7,594 nucleotides of DNA from Natrialbaceae archaeon (GCA_003552885.1 PUPA01000076.1:1-7594), one strand, 5' to 3'. Counted from the first letter of the stretch, positions 1-6,188 are shown. The notes: generated by a model not told the origin, from the letters alone. Program-made: numbers and translations.

Positions 1-945
1 CACCTCCTCGGACTGTTCGACGTCGAGCCGAGCGTCGTCGCCTGTGACCTCCACCCCGACTTTCTCACCTCTGAGCTGGCGGCGTCGTACGCCGGGGCGC
101 GGGAGGGCGTGGACGAACCGGTCCGGGTCGGTCACCACCACGCCCACGCGGCCGGCCTGCTCGCCGAGCACGACGTCGATCGCGCGGTCGTGGTCGCCGC
201 GGACGGGACCGGCTACGGCCCCGACGGGACGACGTGGGGCGGCGAGGTCCTCGACGCCAGCCGGCGCTCGTGTGAGCGGATCGGCGGCCTGGACAGCTTT
301 CGGCTCCCGGGTGGTGAGGCCGCGGTCCGGTACCCCGCACGGAACCTCGCGGGCCTCCTCGCCGACGAGGAGCGGATCGACGGGCTGGTGGCCGAGCGGA
401 CGCCCCTCGACGCCGGCGAGGCCGCGACCGTCCGGGAGGGGCTGGCCGCCGGCGTGAACGCCCCCGAAACGACGAGCGCGGGACGCTTTCTCGACGCGAT
501 CGCGGCGCTGACCGGCGTCGGGCCACGCCGGCGGTACCAGGGCGAGCCGGCGATCCGTCTCGAGGCGGCCGCGGCCGGCGTGGAGCCGGTCGACCTCCCG
601 GTTCCCTACGACGAGCGCGACGGCGAACGGGTGATCGACGTGCGGGGGCTGGCCGAACGTCTCGACGCGCTAGCCCGCGAGGAGCCGACGGCCGTCGTCG
701 CCGCCACGGCACAGGACGCGCTGGCCCGCGGGCTGGCGACGATCGCGATCGAGGGGGCCCGCGCACGCGGCGTCGGTCGCGTCGGCTTCACCGGCGGAGT
801 CGCGTACAACGACGCGATCTCCCGGCGGATCCGGCGGGCGGTCGAGGCGGCCGGTCTCGATCACCTGAGCCACGAGCGAGTGCCCCCGGGTGACGCCGGG
901 ATCGCCTACGGACAGGCGATCGTCGCGACAGAGCGGACGGGCTGA
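1..945 (+). CDS. hypF: HypF, carbamoyltransferase for [NiFe]-hydrogenase maturation (C-terminal part, 5' end outside window)
   Basis: The reading frame is open from base 1 and encodes 314 residues before TGA. HypF uses carbamoyl phosphate and ATP to make the thiocarboxamide on HypE that becomes the CN ligands of the [NiFe] centre. The visible part is the Kae1-like carbamoyl-transfer domain. From the first visible residue, it shows a DLHPDF block (16-21), the metal-binding HHHAH motif (45-49), ADGTGYGPDG then WGGE (67-82), a LPGGEAAVRYPAR stretch, TSAGRFLDAIAAL, GFTGGVAYND and VPPGDAGIAYGQA near the C-terminus. These match HypF better than Kae1/TsaD or TobZ/NodU. Full HypF is about 750 residues, so the acylphosphatase, zinc-finger and YrdC-like domains should lie upstream. 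The usual FH before the last third reads TAQD here. An ATG-like internal start at 109 is not needed. Cytoplasmic. Family assignment is confident; activity is inferred. Confidence 0.93.
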   Translation, partial: HLLGLFDVEPSVVACDLHPDFLTSELAASYAGAREGVDEPVRVGHHHAHAAGLLAEHDVDRAVVVAADGTGYGPDGTTWGGEVLDASRRSCERIGGLDSFRLPGGEAAVRYPARNLAGLLADEERIDGLVAERTPLDAGEAATVREGLAAGVNAPETTSAGRFLDAIAALTGVGPRRRYQGEPAIRLEAAAAGVEPVDLPVPYDERDGERVIDVRGLAERLDALAREEPTAVVAATAQDALARGLATIAIEGARARGVGRVGFTGGVAYNDAISRRIRRAVEAAGLDHLSHERVPPGDAGIAYGQAIVATERTG

Positions 946-986
946 TCCGACCCGGTCCGACCGACGGTCACACGGAGGCGGAACGT

Positions 987-1003
987 CGCCCGAAAGACGG
1001 GCG
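987..1003 (+). terminator. GC-rich hairpin downstream of hypF
   Basis: A perfect 6-bp stem (CGCCCG / CGGGCG) closes a 5-base AAAGA loop, 42 bases after the hypF stop. No T-tract follows directly, so this may be a 3'-end structure, a regulatory site for the next promoter, or chance in GC-rich DNA. Confidence 0.3.
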
Positions 1004-1021
1004 TCGGACGTCCCCGTGGCG

Positions 1022-1028
1022 TTTAATA
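1022..1028 (+). promoter_or_regulatory. TATA box for the PRC-barrel/nob1 operon
   Basis: TTTAATA is an AT-rich island in otherwise GC-rich DNA. Its first base lies 30 bases before the ATG at 1052. An archaeal transcription start about 25 bases downstream of the box centre would fall at or just before the start codon. This predicts a leaderless or nearly leaderless mRNA and supports that ATG over upstream in-frame codons. Confidence 0.7.
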
Positions 1029-1051
1029 CCCATGCCTCTGAAGGGACGATC

Positions 1052-1297
1052 ATGAGCGACATACTCGCGGAGAACCTCTCGGGGAAATCCGTGATGGGGT
1101 CGGACGGCACCGAGCTGGGGATGCTCTACAACATCACGATGGATCTCAAATCGGGGAAACTCTTCGACCTCGTCGTCGATCCGGACGAGGAGCTCTCGAC
1201 CCGGTCGATCGAGTTCGAACGCGACGACAGGGGCCGGTTTCTCGTCCCCGTCGCCAACGTCCAGGCGGTGAGAGACTACATCGTCGTCCAGCGGTAG
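1052..1297 (+). CDS. PRC-barrel domain protein, stand-alone, 81 aa
   Basis: This small acidic protein is a single PRC-barrel domain. Residues 9-45 (LSGKSVMGSDGT, then LGMLYNITMD, then GKLFDLVVDP) follow the usual pattern of a conserved Gly-x-x-V-x-x-x-x-G turn, paired beta strands and a D/E-rich loop. The C-terminal half ends in a final strand (DYIVVQ). PRC barrels occur in photosynthetic reaction centre H subunits and in the C-terminal half of the bacterial 16S rRNA maturation factor RimM. Stand-alone copies are common in archaea and lack a proven general role. The gene ends 2 bases before nob1, so the two should share one transcript. The start is chosen from the TATA spacing; the frame stays open upstream to 890, but that would run back into the hypF coding region. 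A role in ribosome assembly is inferred from the neighbour only. Confidence 0.88.
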   Translation: MSDILAENLSGKSVMGSDGTELGMLYNITMDLKSGKLFDLVVDPDEELSTRSIEFERDDRGRFLVPVANVQAVRDYIVVQR

Positions 1298-1299
1298 GT

Positions 1300-1758
1300 A
1301 TGCACGTTCTCGACTCGTCGGCGTTCATCCACGACTACCACACGACCGAACGGACGGCGACGATTCCACTCGTCCGCGAGGAGCTCGAAGACGAGAGCGT
1401 CTACCGGTACGACGCGATGGAGGGATCCGGGATGCACGTCCACATCCCGAACGAGGACACCACCGAGAAGATCAGACGGGCCGCCCGCGAGTCCGGCGAT
1501 CTCGAGGTGCTCTCGGAGACCGACGTCCGGCTGGTGGCGACGGCGTTCGAGCTCGACGGCACCCTCGTCACCGACGATTACGCGATGCAGAACGTCGCTG
1601 AGAAGCTGAACGTCGACGTCGAGGTGATCGCCCGCGAGGGGATCGCCGAACAGTTCGACTGGGTGTTCCAGTGTGCGGGCTGTGGCCGGGAGTTCGACGA
1701 GCAAAAAGAGCGCTGTCCGATCTGTGGCTCCGACGTCGCCCGCAAGAACCCACAGTGA
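1300..1758 (+). CDS. nob1: Nob1-type endonuclease: PIN domain plus zinc ribbon (16S rRNA 3'-end maturation)
   Basis: Residues 1-110 form a PIN nuclease domain. It has the opening strand VLDSSAFI with D5, an acidic pair E27/E28 in REELEDE, D75 in SETDVRLVA, and D92/D93 in LVTDDYAMQ. These are the usual metal-binding acidic positions. Residues 122-146 form a zinc ribbon with C125-x2-C128 and C139-x2-C142. This order and the 152-residue length match archaeal Nob1, which cuts the precursor of small-subunit rRNA at its 3' end (D site). It acts in the cytoplasm on late pre-30S particles. The ATG follows the PRC-barrel stop by 2 bases. There is only a weak GGTAGGT purine stretch in front, so translation may be coupled to the upstream gene. 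All expected catalytic and zinc residues are present. Confidence 0.93.
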   Translation: MHVLDSSAFIHDYHTTERTATIPLVREELEDESVYRYDAMEGSGMHVHIPNEDTTEKIRRAARESGDLEVLSETDVRLVATAFELDGTLVTDDYAMQNVAEKLNVDVEVIAREGIAEQFDWVFQCAGCGREFDEQKERCPICGSDVARKNPQ

Positions 1759-1782
1759 TCTTCGGGAGCAGTCGGTGTCGTC

Positions 1783-1809
1783 CTCACGGCGAGTCACGGC
1801 TGCCGTGAG
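1783..1809 (+). terminator. Alternative inverted repeats after nob1
   Basis: CTCACGGC (1783-1790) is an exact inverted match to GCCGTGAG (1802-1809) across 11 bases. The inner TCACGGC (1794-1800) also pairs exactly with GCCGTGA (1802-1808) across a single T. The two pairings exclude each other. They sit 25 bases after the nob1 stop and run into the 22-bp repeats. This is plausible as an mRNA 3' end, but there is no U-tract. Confidence 0.35.
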
Positions 1810-1869
1810 AGGTCGCCGTGGTCGTCGTGAGAGGTCGCCGTGGTTGTCGTGAGAGGTCGCCGTGGTTGT
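1804..1869 (+). repeat. Three tandem copies of a 22-bp repeat
   Basis: Copies run 1804-1825, 1826-1847 and 1848-1869 with no spacer. All three share the 18-base core CGTGAGAGGTCGCCGTGG followed by TCGT in the first copy and TTGT in the other two. A fourth copy would start at 1870 but breaks down after CGTG. The unit is not a multiple of three and lies between nob1 and the ABC operon, so it is non-coding. The near-identity of copies suggests recent slippage duplication. Confidence 0.9.
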
Positions 1870-1911
1870 CGTGCTGTGTGTTGACGAGGCGGAACGTCGC
1901 GGCCAACAGGG

Positions 1912-1918
1912 CTATTAC
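1912..1918 (+). promoter_or_regulatory. Probable TATA box for the ABC transporter operon
   Basis: CTATTAC is the most AT-rich stretch close to the gene. Its centre is about 31 bases before the ATG at 1946, so transcription would begin a few bases before the start codon. Confidence 0.5.
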
Positions 1919-1945
1919 CCGGTCGTGTAACTCTCCTGTCGTCAT

Positions 1946-2701
1946 ATGGTGGCCATACGGGCGACGGATCTGGGAAAGTCGTACGGATCGGTCGAGGCCC
2001 TCTCCGGGCTGAGTCTCGCGGTCGACCGGGGCGAGATCTACGGGCTGCTCGGTCCGAACGGTGCCGGGAAGACGACGACGATGCGGATTCTGACCGGTCA
2101 GCTGCGCCCCGACGACGGCGAGGCGACGGTGCTCGGGGTCGACCCGGTCGCGGAGCCGGTCGAGGCCCGCCGCCGAGTGGGGATCCTCCCCGAGGGGGGC
2201 TCCCCACCGACGTACCTCACCCCACGGGAGTACGTCGAGTTCGTCGGCACGATCCGGGAGCTCGACCCCGGCCGGATCGCCGCGGGGCTCGACGAGTGGG
2301 CCGACGGACTCGGTTTCCGTGACGTCGTCGACCGGCTACACGCCGACCTCTCGCGGGGACAACGACAGAAGGTGATGATCGCGAGTGCGTTCGTCCACGG
2401 GCCCGAGGCGGTGTTCGTCGACGAGCCACTCGCGAACCTCGATCCGATGGTCCAGGAGGTCGTGAAGCGACGGCTCGCCGAGTACGCCGCCGAGGGAAAC
2501 GCACTCTTGTTGTCGACACACGACATCGACGTCGCCGAGGAGCTCTGTGACCGGGTCGGAATCGTCGCCGACGGGCGTCTCGTCGCCGAGTGTGAGCCGG
2601 CGACGGAGCCGGACCTCCTCGAAACGTTCCTCGAGTCCGTATCCGACGGCGGCCCACAGCGCGCCCCGGTCGTGAGCTTCGCGGGACCGCCGGGGGTGTA
2701 A
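1946..2701 (+). CDS. ABC transporter ATP-binding protein (ABC-2/CcmA-like), 251 aa
   Basis: This is a complete nucleotide-binding domain. It has Walker A GPNGAGKTT (36-44), a Q-loop region GILPEGGSPPTYLTPREY (79-96) of the type seen in ABC-2 exporter ATPases, signature LSRGQRQK (135-142), Walker B AVFVDEP (155-161), D-loop ANLDP, and H-loop STHD (190-193). The signature has Arg where LSGGQ has the first Gly, a variant often tolerated. The protein should hydrolyse ATP on the cytoplasmic face to drive the permease encoded 3 bases downstream. The substrate cannot be read from the sequence. The ABC-2 class usually exports drugs, lipids, peptides or sodium. The final 25 residues after about 225 are low in recognisable motifs. 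ATG at 1946 is chosen because the conserved beta strand (IRATDLGKSYG) starts at once. Confidence 0.93.
   Translation: MVAIRATDLGKSYGSVEALSGLSLAVDRGEIYGLLGPNGAGKTTTMRILTGQLRPDDGEATVLGVDPVAEPVEARRRVGILPEGGSPPTYLTPREYVEFVGTIRELDPGRIAAGLDEWADGLGFRDVVDRLHADLSRGQRQKVMIASAFVHGPEAVFVDEPLANLDPMVQEVVKRRLAEYAAEGNALLLSTHDIDVAEELCDRVGIVADGRLVAECEPATEPDLLETFLESVSDGGPQRAPVVSFAGPPGV
2692..2698 (+). promoter_or_regulatory. Shine-Dalgarno-like site for the permease
   Basis: GGGGGTG differs by one base from the archaeal GGAGGTG consensus. It ends 6 bases before the GTG start at 2705 and lies inside the last codons of the ATPase. It supports internal ribosome entry on the shared transcript and the GTG start. 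Confidence 0.5.
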
Positions 2702-2704
2702 CGG

Positions 2705-4153
2705 GTGTCCGTGCGCGTCGGGACCGCCGTGCTCGTCGCGCTGTTTCGCGAGGAGTGGCGCCTCCACGCCGAACTGTTCGGCGGCCGCCGGTTTCTTGCC
2801 TTCCCGGCCGTGGTCGCCGCGATGGCGGCTGCCGGCGCGGCCACGCTTGCGTGGGCGGGGACGGAGCCGGCGAGGGTCGTCCTCGGACTGCACCTGCTCG
2901 TCGTGGCCTTCGGCCTATACGCCGGCACCGCCGGTTTCGCGGGCTCGGACGCCCTCGAGAACGTCCTCGGTCCGACCACCCTCCTGCTCTCGACCGGTCG
3001 GCACCTCCCGCTGTCGCGGCGGTGGCTCCTCGGAGCGTTCCTGCTGAAAGACGCCGTCTACTACGGCGGACTCGTCGTCCTCCCGATGGCCCTCTCCGTC
3101 GTCCCGCTCGTCGAACCGACCGCGGCTCCCCTCGCCGTCCTCGGTCTCTGGGCCTCGTTGTTCGTGAGTTTCACAGTCGGGATGGCCGTCACCGTCGTCG
3201 GTATCTCGGCCCGGACGCGGCTTCCCGCGGCGGCTCTCGCGGGGCTGGCACTCGTCGTCGGCATCGTGCTGGCGGTCTCGGGGCTCTTCCGCCCGCTCGT
3301 GGGGCTCCTGACGGTCTACCCGACCGACGGCACCGGAACGGGCGACGGCGTCGCCGTCCACGGCGGCACCCTCCTGGTCGCCGCCGTCGTCACCGTCGCG
3401 GTCGCGCTGGCCGCGTACGACCCGTCCTACGGGCGGCCGTCACGGACCGCCGGCGACCGGCTCGGTCGGCTCGACCGCACCCTCCCGCTGGGCGACGACG
3501 GGATCGCCGCGAAGAGCCTGCTCGATCTCGCCAGGTCCCCGGGTGGGCTCGCAAAGCCCCTCGTCTCCGCGGGGATCCTCCTCGCGCTCGTCGTCGCGCT
3601 CGTCGGCGTCGTCGAGGGGATCACGGACACGGCCCCGTCCTCGGGGATCCTCCTCGGCTCCGTACTCGGGCTGACGGCGTTTACGACCTACAGCTGGCTC
3701 ACCCAGTTCGACGCCGTCGAGGAGTACCTGATCCACCCCGTGGGCGTCGAGGCGGTGTTCGACGCCAAACGGCGGGCGTTCGTCGTCGTCGGCGTGCCGA
3801 CCGCCGTGGTGGCGTACCTCTCCGGCGTCGTCGTCCTCGGCGCGACCCTCCCGGACGCGCTGGCCGGGATCGTGGTGCTCGTCGGCTACGCCTCGTACTA
3901 CTACGGGCTGACGACGTACCTCGCCGGCTTCTCTCCCGAGGAGTTTCTCTTCGACGCGCTCCGGTTCGCCCCGTTCGCCGCCGGCGTCGCCGCCCTCCTT
4001 TTGCCCACGCTCGTCGTCGGCTTCGTCGTCGTCCCGCTCACGCCGCCGGCGGCCGCGGCGCTCGCGTCGGCTGGAGCCCTCGCCGGCATCGCCGGCGTCG
4101 TCCTCTCGGACCGTGCGGTGGGCCGGTGGGCCCGGCGGTACCGGATGGGCTGA
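2705..4153 (+). CDS. ABC-2 type permease, about 12 membrane helices, 482 aa
   Basis: The protein is dominated by hydrophobic segments, estimated by eye at 31-51, 57-79, 107-135, 141-166, 173-203, 219-238, 285-304, 312-330, 359-380, 383-405, 418-444 and 447-468. A polar, likely cytoplasmic, stretch at 239-284 divides it into two halves of about six helices each. The N-terminal ALFREEWRLH helix before the first membrane span and the TTYSWLTQFDAVEEYL...FDAKR stretch (327-356) resemble archaeal ABC-2 export permeases. It should form the membrane channel for the ATPase encoded 3 bases upstream. The substrate is unknown. The start is GTG, supported by the upstream SD-like site. The C-terminus is short and basic (RWARRYRMG), consistent with a cytoplasmic end. 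Helix count and topology are estimates. Confidence 0.87.
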   Translation: MSVRVGTAVLVALFREEWRLHAELFGGRRFLAFPAVVAAMAAAGAATLAWAGTEPARVVLGLHLLVVAFGLYAGTAGFAGSDALENVLGPTTLLLSTGRHLPLSRRWLLGAFLLKDAVYYGGLVVLPMALSVVPLVEPTAAPLAVLGLWASLFVSFTVGMAVTVVGISARTRLPAAALAGLALVVGIVLAVSGLFRPLVGLLTVYPTDGTGTGDGVAVHGGTLLVAAVVTVAVALAAYDPSYGRPSRTAGDRLGRLDRTLPLGDDGIAAKSLLDLARSPGGLAKPLVSAGILLALVVALVGVVEGITDTAPSSGILLGSVLGLTAFTTYSWLTQFDAVEEYLIHPVGVEAVFDAKRRAFVVVGVPTAVVAYLSGVVVLGATLPDALAGIVVLVGYASYYYGLTTYLAGFSPEEFLFDALRFAPFAAGVAALLLPTLVVGFVVVPLTPPAAAALASAGALAGIAGVVLSDRAVGRWARRYRMG

Positions 4154-4291
4154 TACGGGGCCGTGGATCGCCCTCTGTGCTGGCCCGTCCGAGCGATCAC
4201 CGACGTACGTCACGACGGTCCGTACACTCGAATCCGGGGGCACATCTCACGCTCACGGATCCGTGTTTCCTCCTGTGTCACTTCGTTCCCC

Positions 4292-4295
4292 AAAA
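4292..4295 (-). terminator. T-tract after tRNA-Glu
   Basis: On the minus strand the tRNA 3' end is followed by CTC and then four T residues. This is a short oligo-T stop signal of the kind archaeal RNA polymerase uses after tRNA genes. Confidence 0.5.
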
Positions 4296-4298
4296 GAG

Positions 4299-4373
4299 TG
4301 CTCCGTCTGGGATTTGAACCCAGGTCATCGGCTCGAAAGGCCGAAATGATTGGCCGGACTACACCAACGGAGC
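4299..4373 (-). tRNA. tRNA-Glu, anticodon UUC
   Basis: Read on the minus strand, a perfect 7-bp acceptor stem (GCTCCGT / ACGGAGC) encloses the cloverleaf. The anticodon stem TCGGC / GCCGA closes the 7-base loop CTTTCGA, giving anticodon TTC, which reads GAA/GAG (Glu). The T arm is CTGGG-TTCAAAT-CCCAG. The variable loop is 4 bases (TGAC). The D arm is short and weakly paired, as is usual for tRNA-Glu, with GG in the D loop. The discriminator is A at 4299 and CCA is not encoded, as in many archaea. No intron is present. Confidence 0.96.
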
Positions 4374-4404
4374 GACGCCTGCGGACGGGGGTTGCCGGGG
4401 CCCG

Positions 4405-4412
4405 CTAAAAAG
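4405..4412 (-). promoter_or_regulatory. TATA box for tRNA-Glu
   Basis: On the minus strand the sequence CTTTTTAG lies in GC-rich surroundings. Its centre is about 36 bases upstream of the mature tRNA 5' end, which predicts a 5' leader of roughly 10 bases to be removed by RNase P. Confidence 0.55.
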
Positions 4413-4458
4413 CGTTCCGTTCCGCGGTCGGAGGCCGAATCCGGCCGCCTTCTCAAGG

Positions 4459-4464
4459 CTTTTG
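4459..4464 (+). promoter_or_regulatory. T-rich promoter box of the FAH-family gene
   Basis: CTTTTG has the first T of its TTTT run exactly 29 bases before the ATG at 4489. This is the same distance as in three other genes of the window and suggests a leaderless transcript. Confidence 0.5.
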
Positions 4465-4488
4465 TCGCGGCGACGTGAGTGCCCGCAC

Positions 4489-5220
4489 ATGAAGTCGATC
4501 AGGTTCCGGGATCCGGCGGGTGCGACGCGGATGGGCGAGTTCGTCGACGGACGGATCGAGTTCGCGAACGACCGGTACGATCTCGAGGAGGTCGACGTCT
4601 TGCCGCCCTCGGAGCCCTCGAAGGTCGTCTGTATCGGTCGAAACTACGCCGACCACGCCGCGGAGATGGATTCGGAGCTGCCCGATCGTCCGTTGCTCTT
4701 TCTCAAACCGCCGAACGCCCTCGCGGGCCACGGCGACACGGTCACCCTCCCCGCTGGAAAGGAGCGGATCGACCACGAGGCCGAACTCGGCGTCGTGATC
4801 GCCACCCAGTGTCGGGACGTCCCGGAGGCCGACGCGATGAACGTCGTCGCCGGCTTCACCTGCGTCAACGACCTCTCGAACCGCGACGACCAGCGTCGAG
4901 AACGGAACTGGGTCCGCGGGAAGGCCTTCGACGGCGCGGCACCGATCGGCCCCGTCCTCGCGAGTCCAGGGGAGGTGCCCCCGGACGCGTACGTCCGTTC
5001 GCGGGTCAACGGCGAGCTCAGACAGGACGGCTCCCGCGAGCAGCTGATCTTCTCGATCCCCGAACTGATCGCGGAGATCACGAGCTACATGACCCTCGAA
5101 CCCGGCGACGTGATCGCCACGGGCACCCCGGAGGGGGTCGGTCCACTCGAGGACGGCGACGAGGTCGAGATCGAAGTCGAGGGCGTCGGAACGCTCGAAC
5201 ACACGGTCCGGATCCCCTGA
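4489..5220 (+). CDS. Fumarylacetoacetate hydrolase (FAH) family protein, 243 aa
   Basis: This is a single FAH catalytic domain. After a short N-terminal region come IGRNYADHAAE (49-59), the substrate-loop stretch FLKPPNAL (71-78), DHEAELGVVI (95-104) with likely metal ligands E97 and E99, VNDLSNRDDQ (126-135) with likely ligand D128, RGKAFDGAAPIGP (143-155), RVNGE (172-176), and the C-terminal GDVIATGTPEGVGP (206-219). The family cleaves or isomerises beta-diketo acids and related compounds using Mg or Mn. Members include acylpyruvases/oxaloacetate decarboxylases (FAHD1-like) and the isomerase of homoprotocatechuate breakdown. The single-domain length favours these over true fumarylacetoacetase (about 420 aa). 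No neighbour points to a pathway, so the substrate is left open. ATG at 4489 is preferred over the in-frame TTG at 4462 because of the T-rich box at -29. Confidence 0.9.
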   Translation: MKSIRFRDPAGATRMGEFVDGRIEFANDRYDLEEVDVLPPSEPSKVVCIGRNYADHAAEMDSELPDRPLLFLKPPNALAGHGDTVTLPAGKERIDHEAELGVVIATQCRDVPEADAMNVVAGFTCVNDLSNRDDQRRERNWVRGKAFDGAAPIGPVLASPGEVPPDAYVRSRVNGELRQDGSREQLIFSIPELIAEITSYMTLEPGDVIATGTPEGVGPLEDGDEVEIEVEGVGTLEHTVRIP

Positions 5221-5237
5221 CCGGGACGGGGTCCCGG
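5221..5237 (+). terminator. Strong hairpin directly after the FAH-family stop
   Basis: CCGGGAC and GTCCCGG form a perfect 7-bp stem with a GGG loop, starting at the base after TGA. No U-run follows. It probably marks or protects the mRNA 3' end ahead of the convergent gene. The remaining 5238-5345 is pyrimidine-rich on this strand and shows no gene. Confidence 0.5.
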
Positions 5238-5345
5238 AGCCTCCGCACGCGGGTGACGGCACTCATATCGATCACCCCCTCCTTCGAATGCCCCTACCCC
5301 CGATCAGCTCCTCTCCTCGATCATCCGCTCCCTCGACCGCCCTCC

Positions 5346-6125
5346 CTACGCGTGACAGAACGCCATCGCGCGTTCGATTCGGCGACGGAGGGTCTCGATA
5401 CGTTCGACCAGGTCGGTGACGGCCGCGATCGCCGGATAGTCGACGTCGAGGTGCCGGTAGAAGTACTGGGCGATGTCGGGTGCGCTCCGCGGGAGCCAGC
5501 CGGTCCGGCGCCGTTCGAACAGCTCCGTCTGTCGTCGTTCGGAGATCGTCTCACACTTCGCTTCGAGCACGCCCAGGCGGGCCCGGAAGGCGTCCAGCGC
5601 GCCGAAGGACTCGTGGCTGAACCGGACGGACGCGAGCTCCCCGAGCTCCCCGTCGACGGCCGACAGCGCCTCCGTCGTCCCGTGTAGGGACTCCCGCTCG
5701 ACGTCGATCGAGGCGACCAACGACTCGCGGCCGGATCGGGACTCCGAGACGGCGGCCAACACCGCCCGTTTGCACCGTCGGTCGAACGCCGTCCCGTCGA
5801 CGAGCGCCGCCGCGACGTGATCGTTGAACTCCCCTCTGAGACTCTCCGGGTAGCTGTCGCCGTACTCCTCCTCGTAGTGGGAGACGCTCATCACCGTCGC
5901 CCGATACGCCTCCCGGATCCGGTCGAGCGCGTTCGTCTTCGGGGCGTGGGCGACCGCCACCGGCGGGGTTCCACCCGGCACGGTCTCGGCAGTGATCGAC
6001 CGGACGCGCGTCTCGAACTCCGAGAGGGCCTCGAGTTCGTCCGTGGTTCGGCGGCGTTCACGCGTGAGTTCGGCGTCGGCCGCGCTCAGGCGTTCGGTGA
6101 CACCGGAGGAGCCCGACACGTCCAT
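5346..6125 (-). CDS. Helical/coiled-coil haloarchaeal protein, probably DUF7260-like, 259 aa
   Basis: No catalytic motif is visible. The protein is mainly charged helix: a heptad-like segment rich in Glu/Arg at about 10-46, a short Pro/Gly break (50-56), a conserved-looking block IREAYRATVMSVSHYEEEYGDSYPESL (70-96), and further amphipathic helices at about 132-165, 181-206 and 236-256. The YR-TVM-HYEEEYG-SYPESL block is what I recall from an uncharacterised haloarchaeal family, DUF7260; this is from memory and unchecked. There is no signal peptide or membrane span, so it is probably cytoplasmic. The frame extends to an ATG at 6179, but that adds 18 residues read through an AT-rich promoter region. 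ATG at 6125 is preferred because TTTATGA lies at -29. It is divergent from the MBL-fold gene and convergent with the FAH-family gene. Function unknown. Confidence 0.72.
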   Translation of the reverse strand: MDVSGSSGVTERLSAADAELTRERRRTTDELEALSEFETRVRSITAETVPGGTPPVAVAHAPKTNALDRIREAYRATVMSVSHYEEEYGDSYPESLRGEFNDHVAAALVDGTAFDRRCKRAVLAAVSESRSGRESLVASIDVERESLHGTTEALSAVDGELGELASVRFSHESFGALDAFRARLGVLEAKCETISERRQTELFERRRTGWLPRSAPDIAQYFYRHLDVDYPAIAAVTDLVERIETLRRRIERAMAFCHA

Positions 6126-6147
6126 GCCGGCGCTCTCGCCAGCGTGG

Positions 6148-6154
6148 TCATAAA
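6148..6154 (-). promoter_or_regulatory. TATA box for the DUF7260-like gene
   Basis: On the minus strand TTTATGA has its first T exactly 29 bases before the ATG at 6125, which predicts a leaderless mRNA. Just upstream, 6157-6164 is the perfect 8-base palindrome ATTATAAT, which may be an operator or a second TATA element. Confidence 0.6.
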
Positions 6155-6188
6155 CGATTATAATTGTGGTACGGTCCACTCCGGTCCC

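Noticed and set aside
1804..1869. CRISPR array
   Set aside because: The 22-bp units are directly adjacent with no unique spacers, and no cas genes are near.
2098..2979. A long minus-strand open frame (293 residues) opposite the ABC genes
   Set aside because: It is a Ser/Arg/Pro-rich antisense frame across two well-supported genes, and has no motif or promoter. GC-rich DNA produces such frames routinely.
3440..4243. A minus-strand open frame of 267 residues opposite the permease
   Set aside because: The composition is nearly all Arg/Asp/Glu/Gly with no fold-like pattern. It is a mirror of hydrophobic codons on the other strand.
4154..4298. Possible small gene or RNA in the gap between the permease and tRNA-Glu
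   Set aside because: Short frames here lack a promoter, a plausible composition or any recognisable motif, and no convincing secondary structure was seen.
2755..4317. A 520-residue open frame on the + strand overlapping the ABC permease
   Set aside because: It is an out-of-frame shadow: extremely Arg/Pro-rich with no domain, while the overlapping frame gives a clear membrane protein with a coupled ATPase.
4299..4373. tRNA-Glu as an integration site for a mobile element
   Set aside because: No integrase, no repeated copy of the tRNA 3' end and no change in gene character are visible on either side.
4479..5687. A + strand frame of 402 residues spanning the FAH-family gene, the gap and the next gene
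   Set aside because: It crosses a strong hairpin and runs antisense into the DUF7260-like gene. It is Arg-rich and motif-free.
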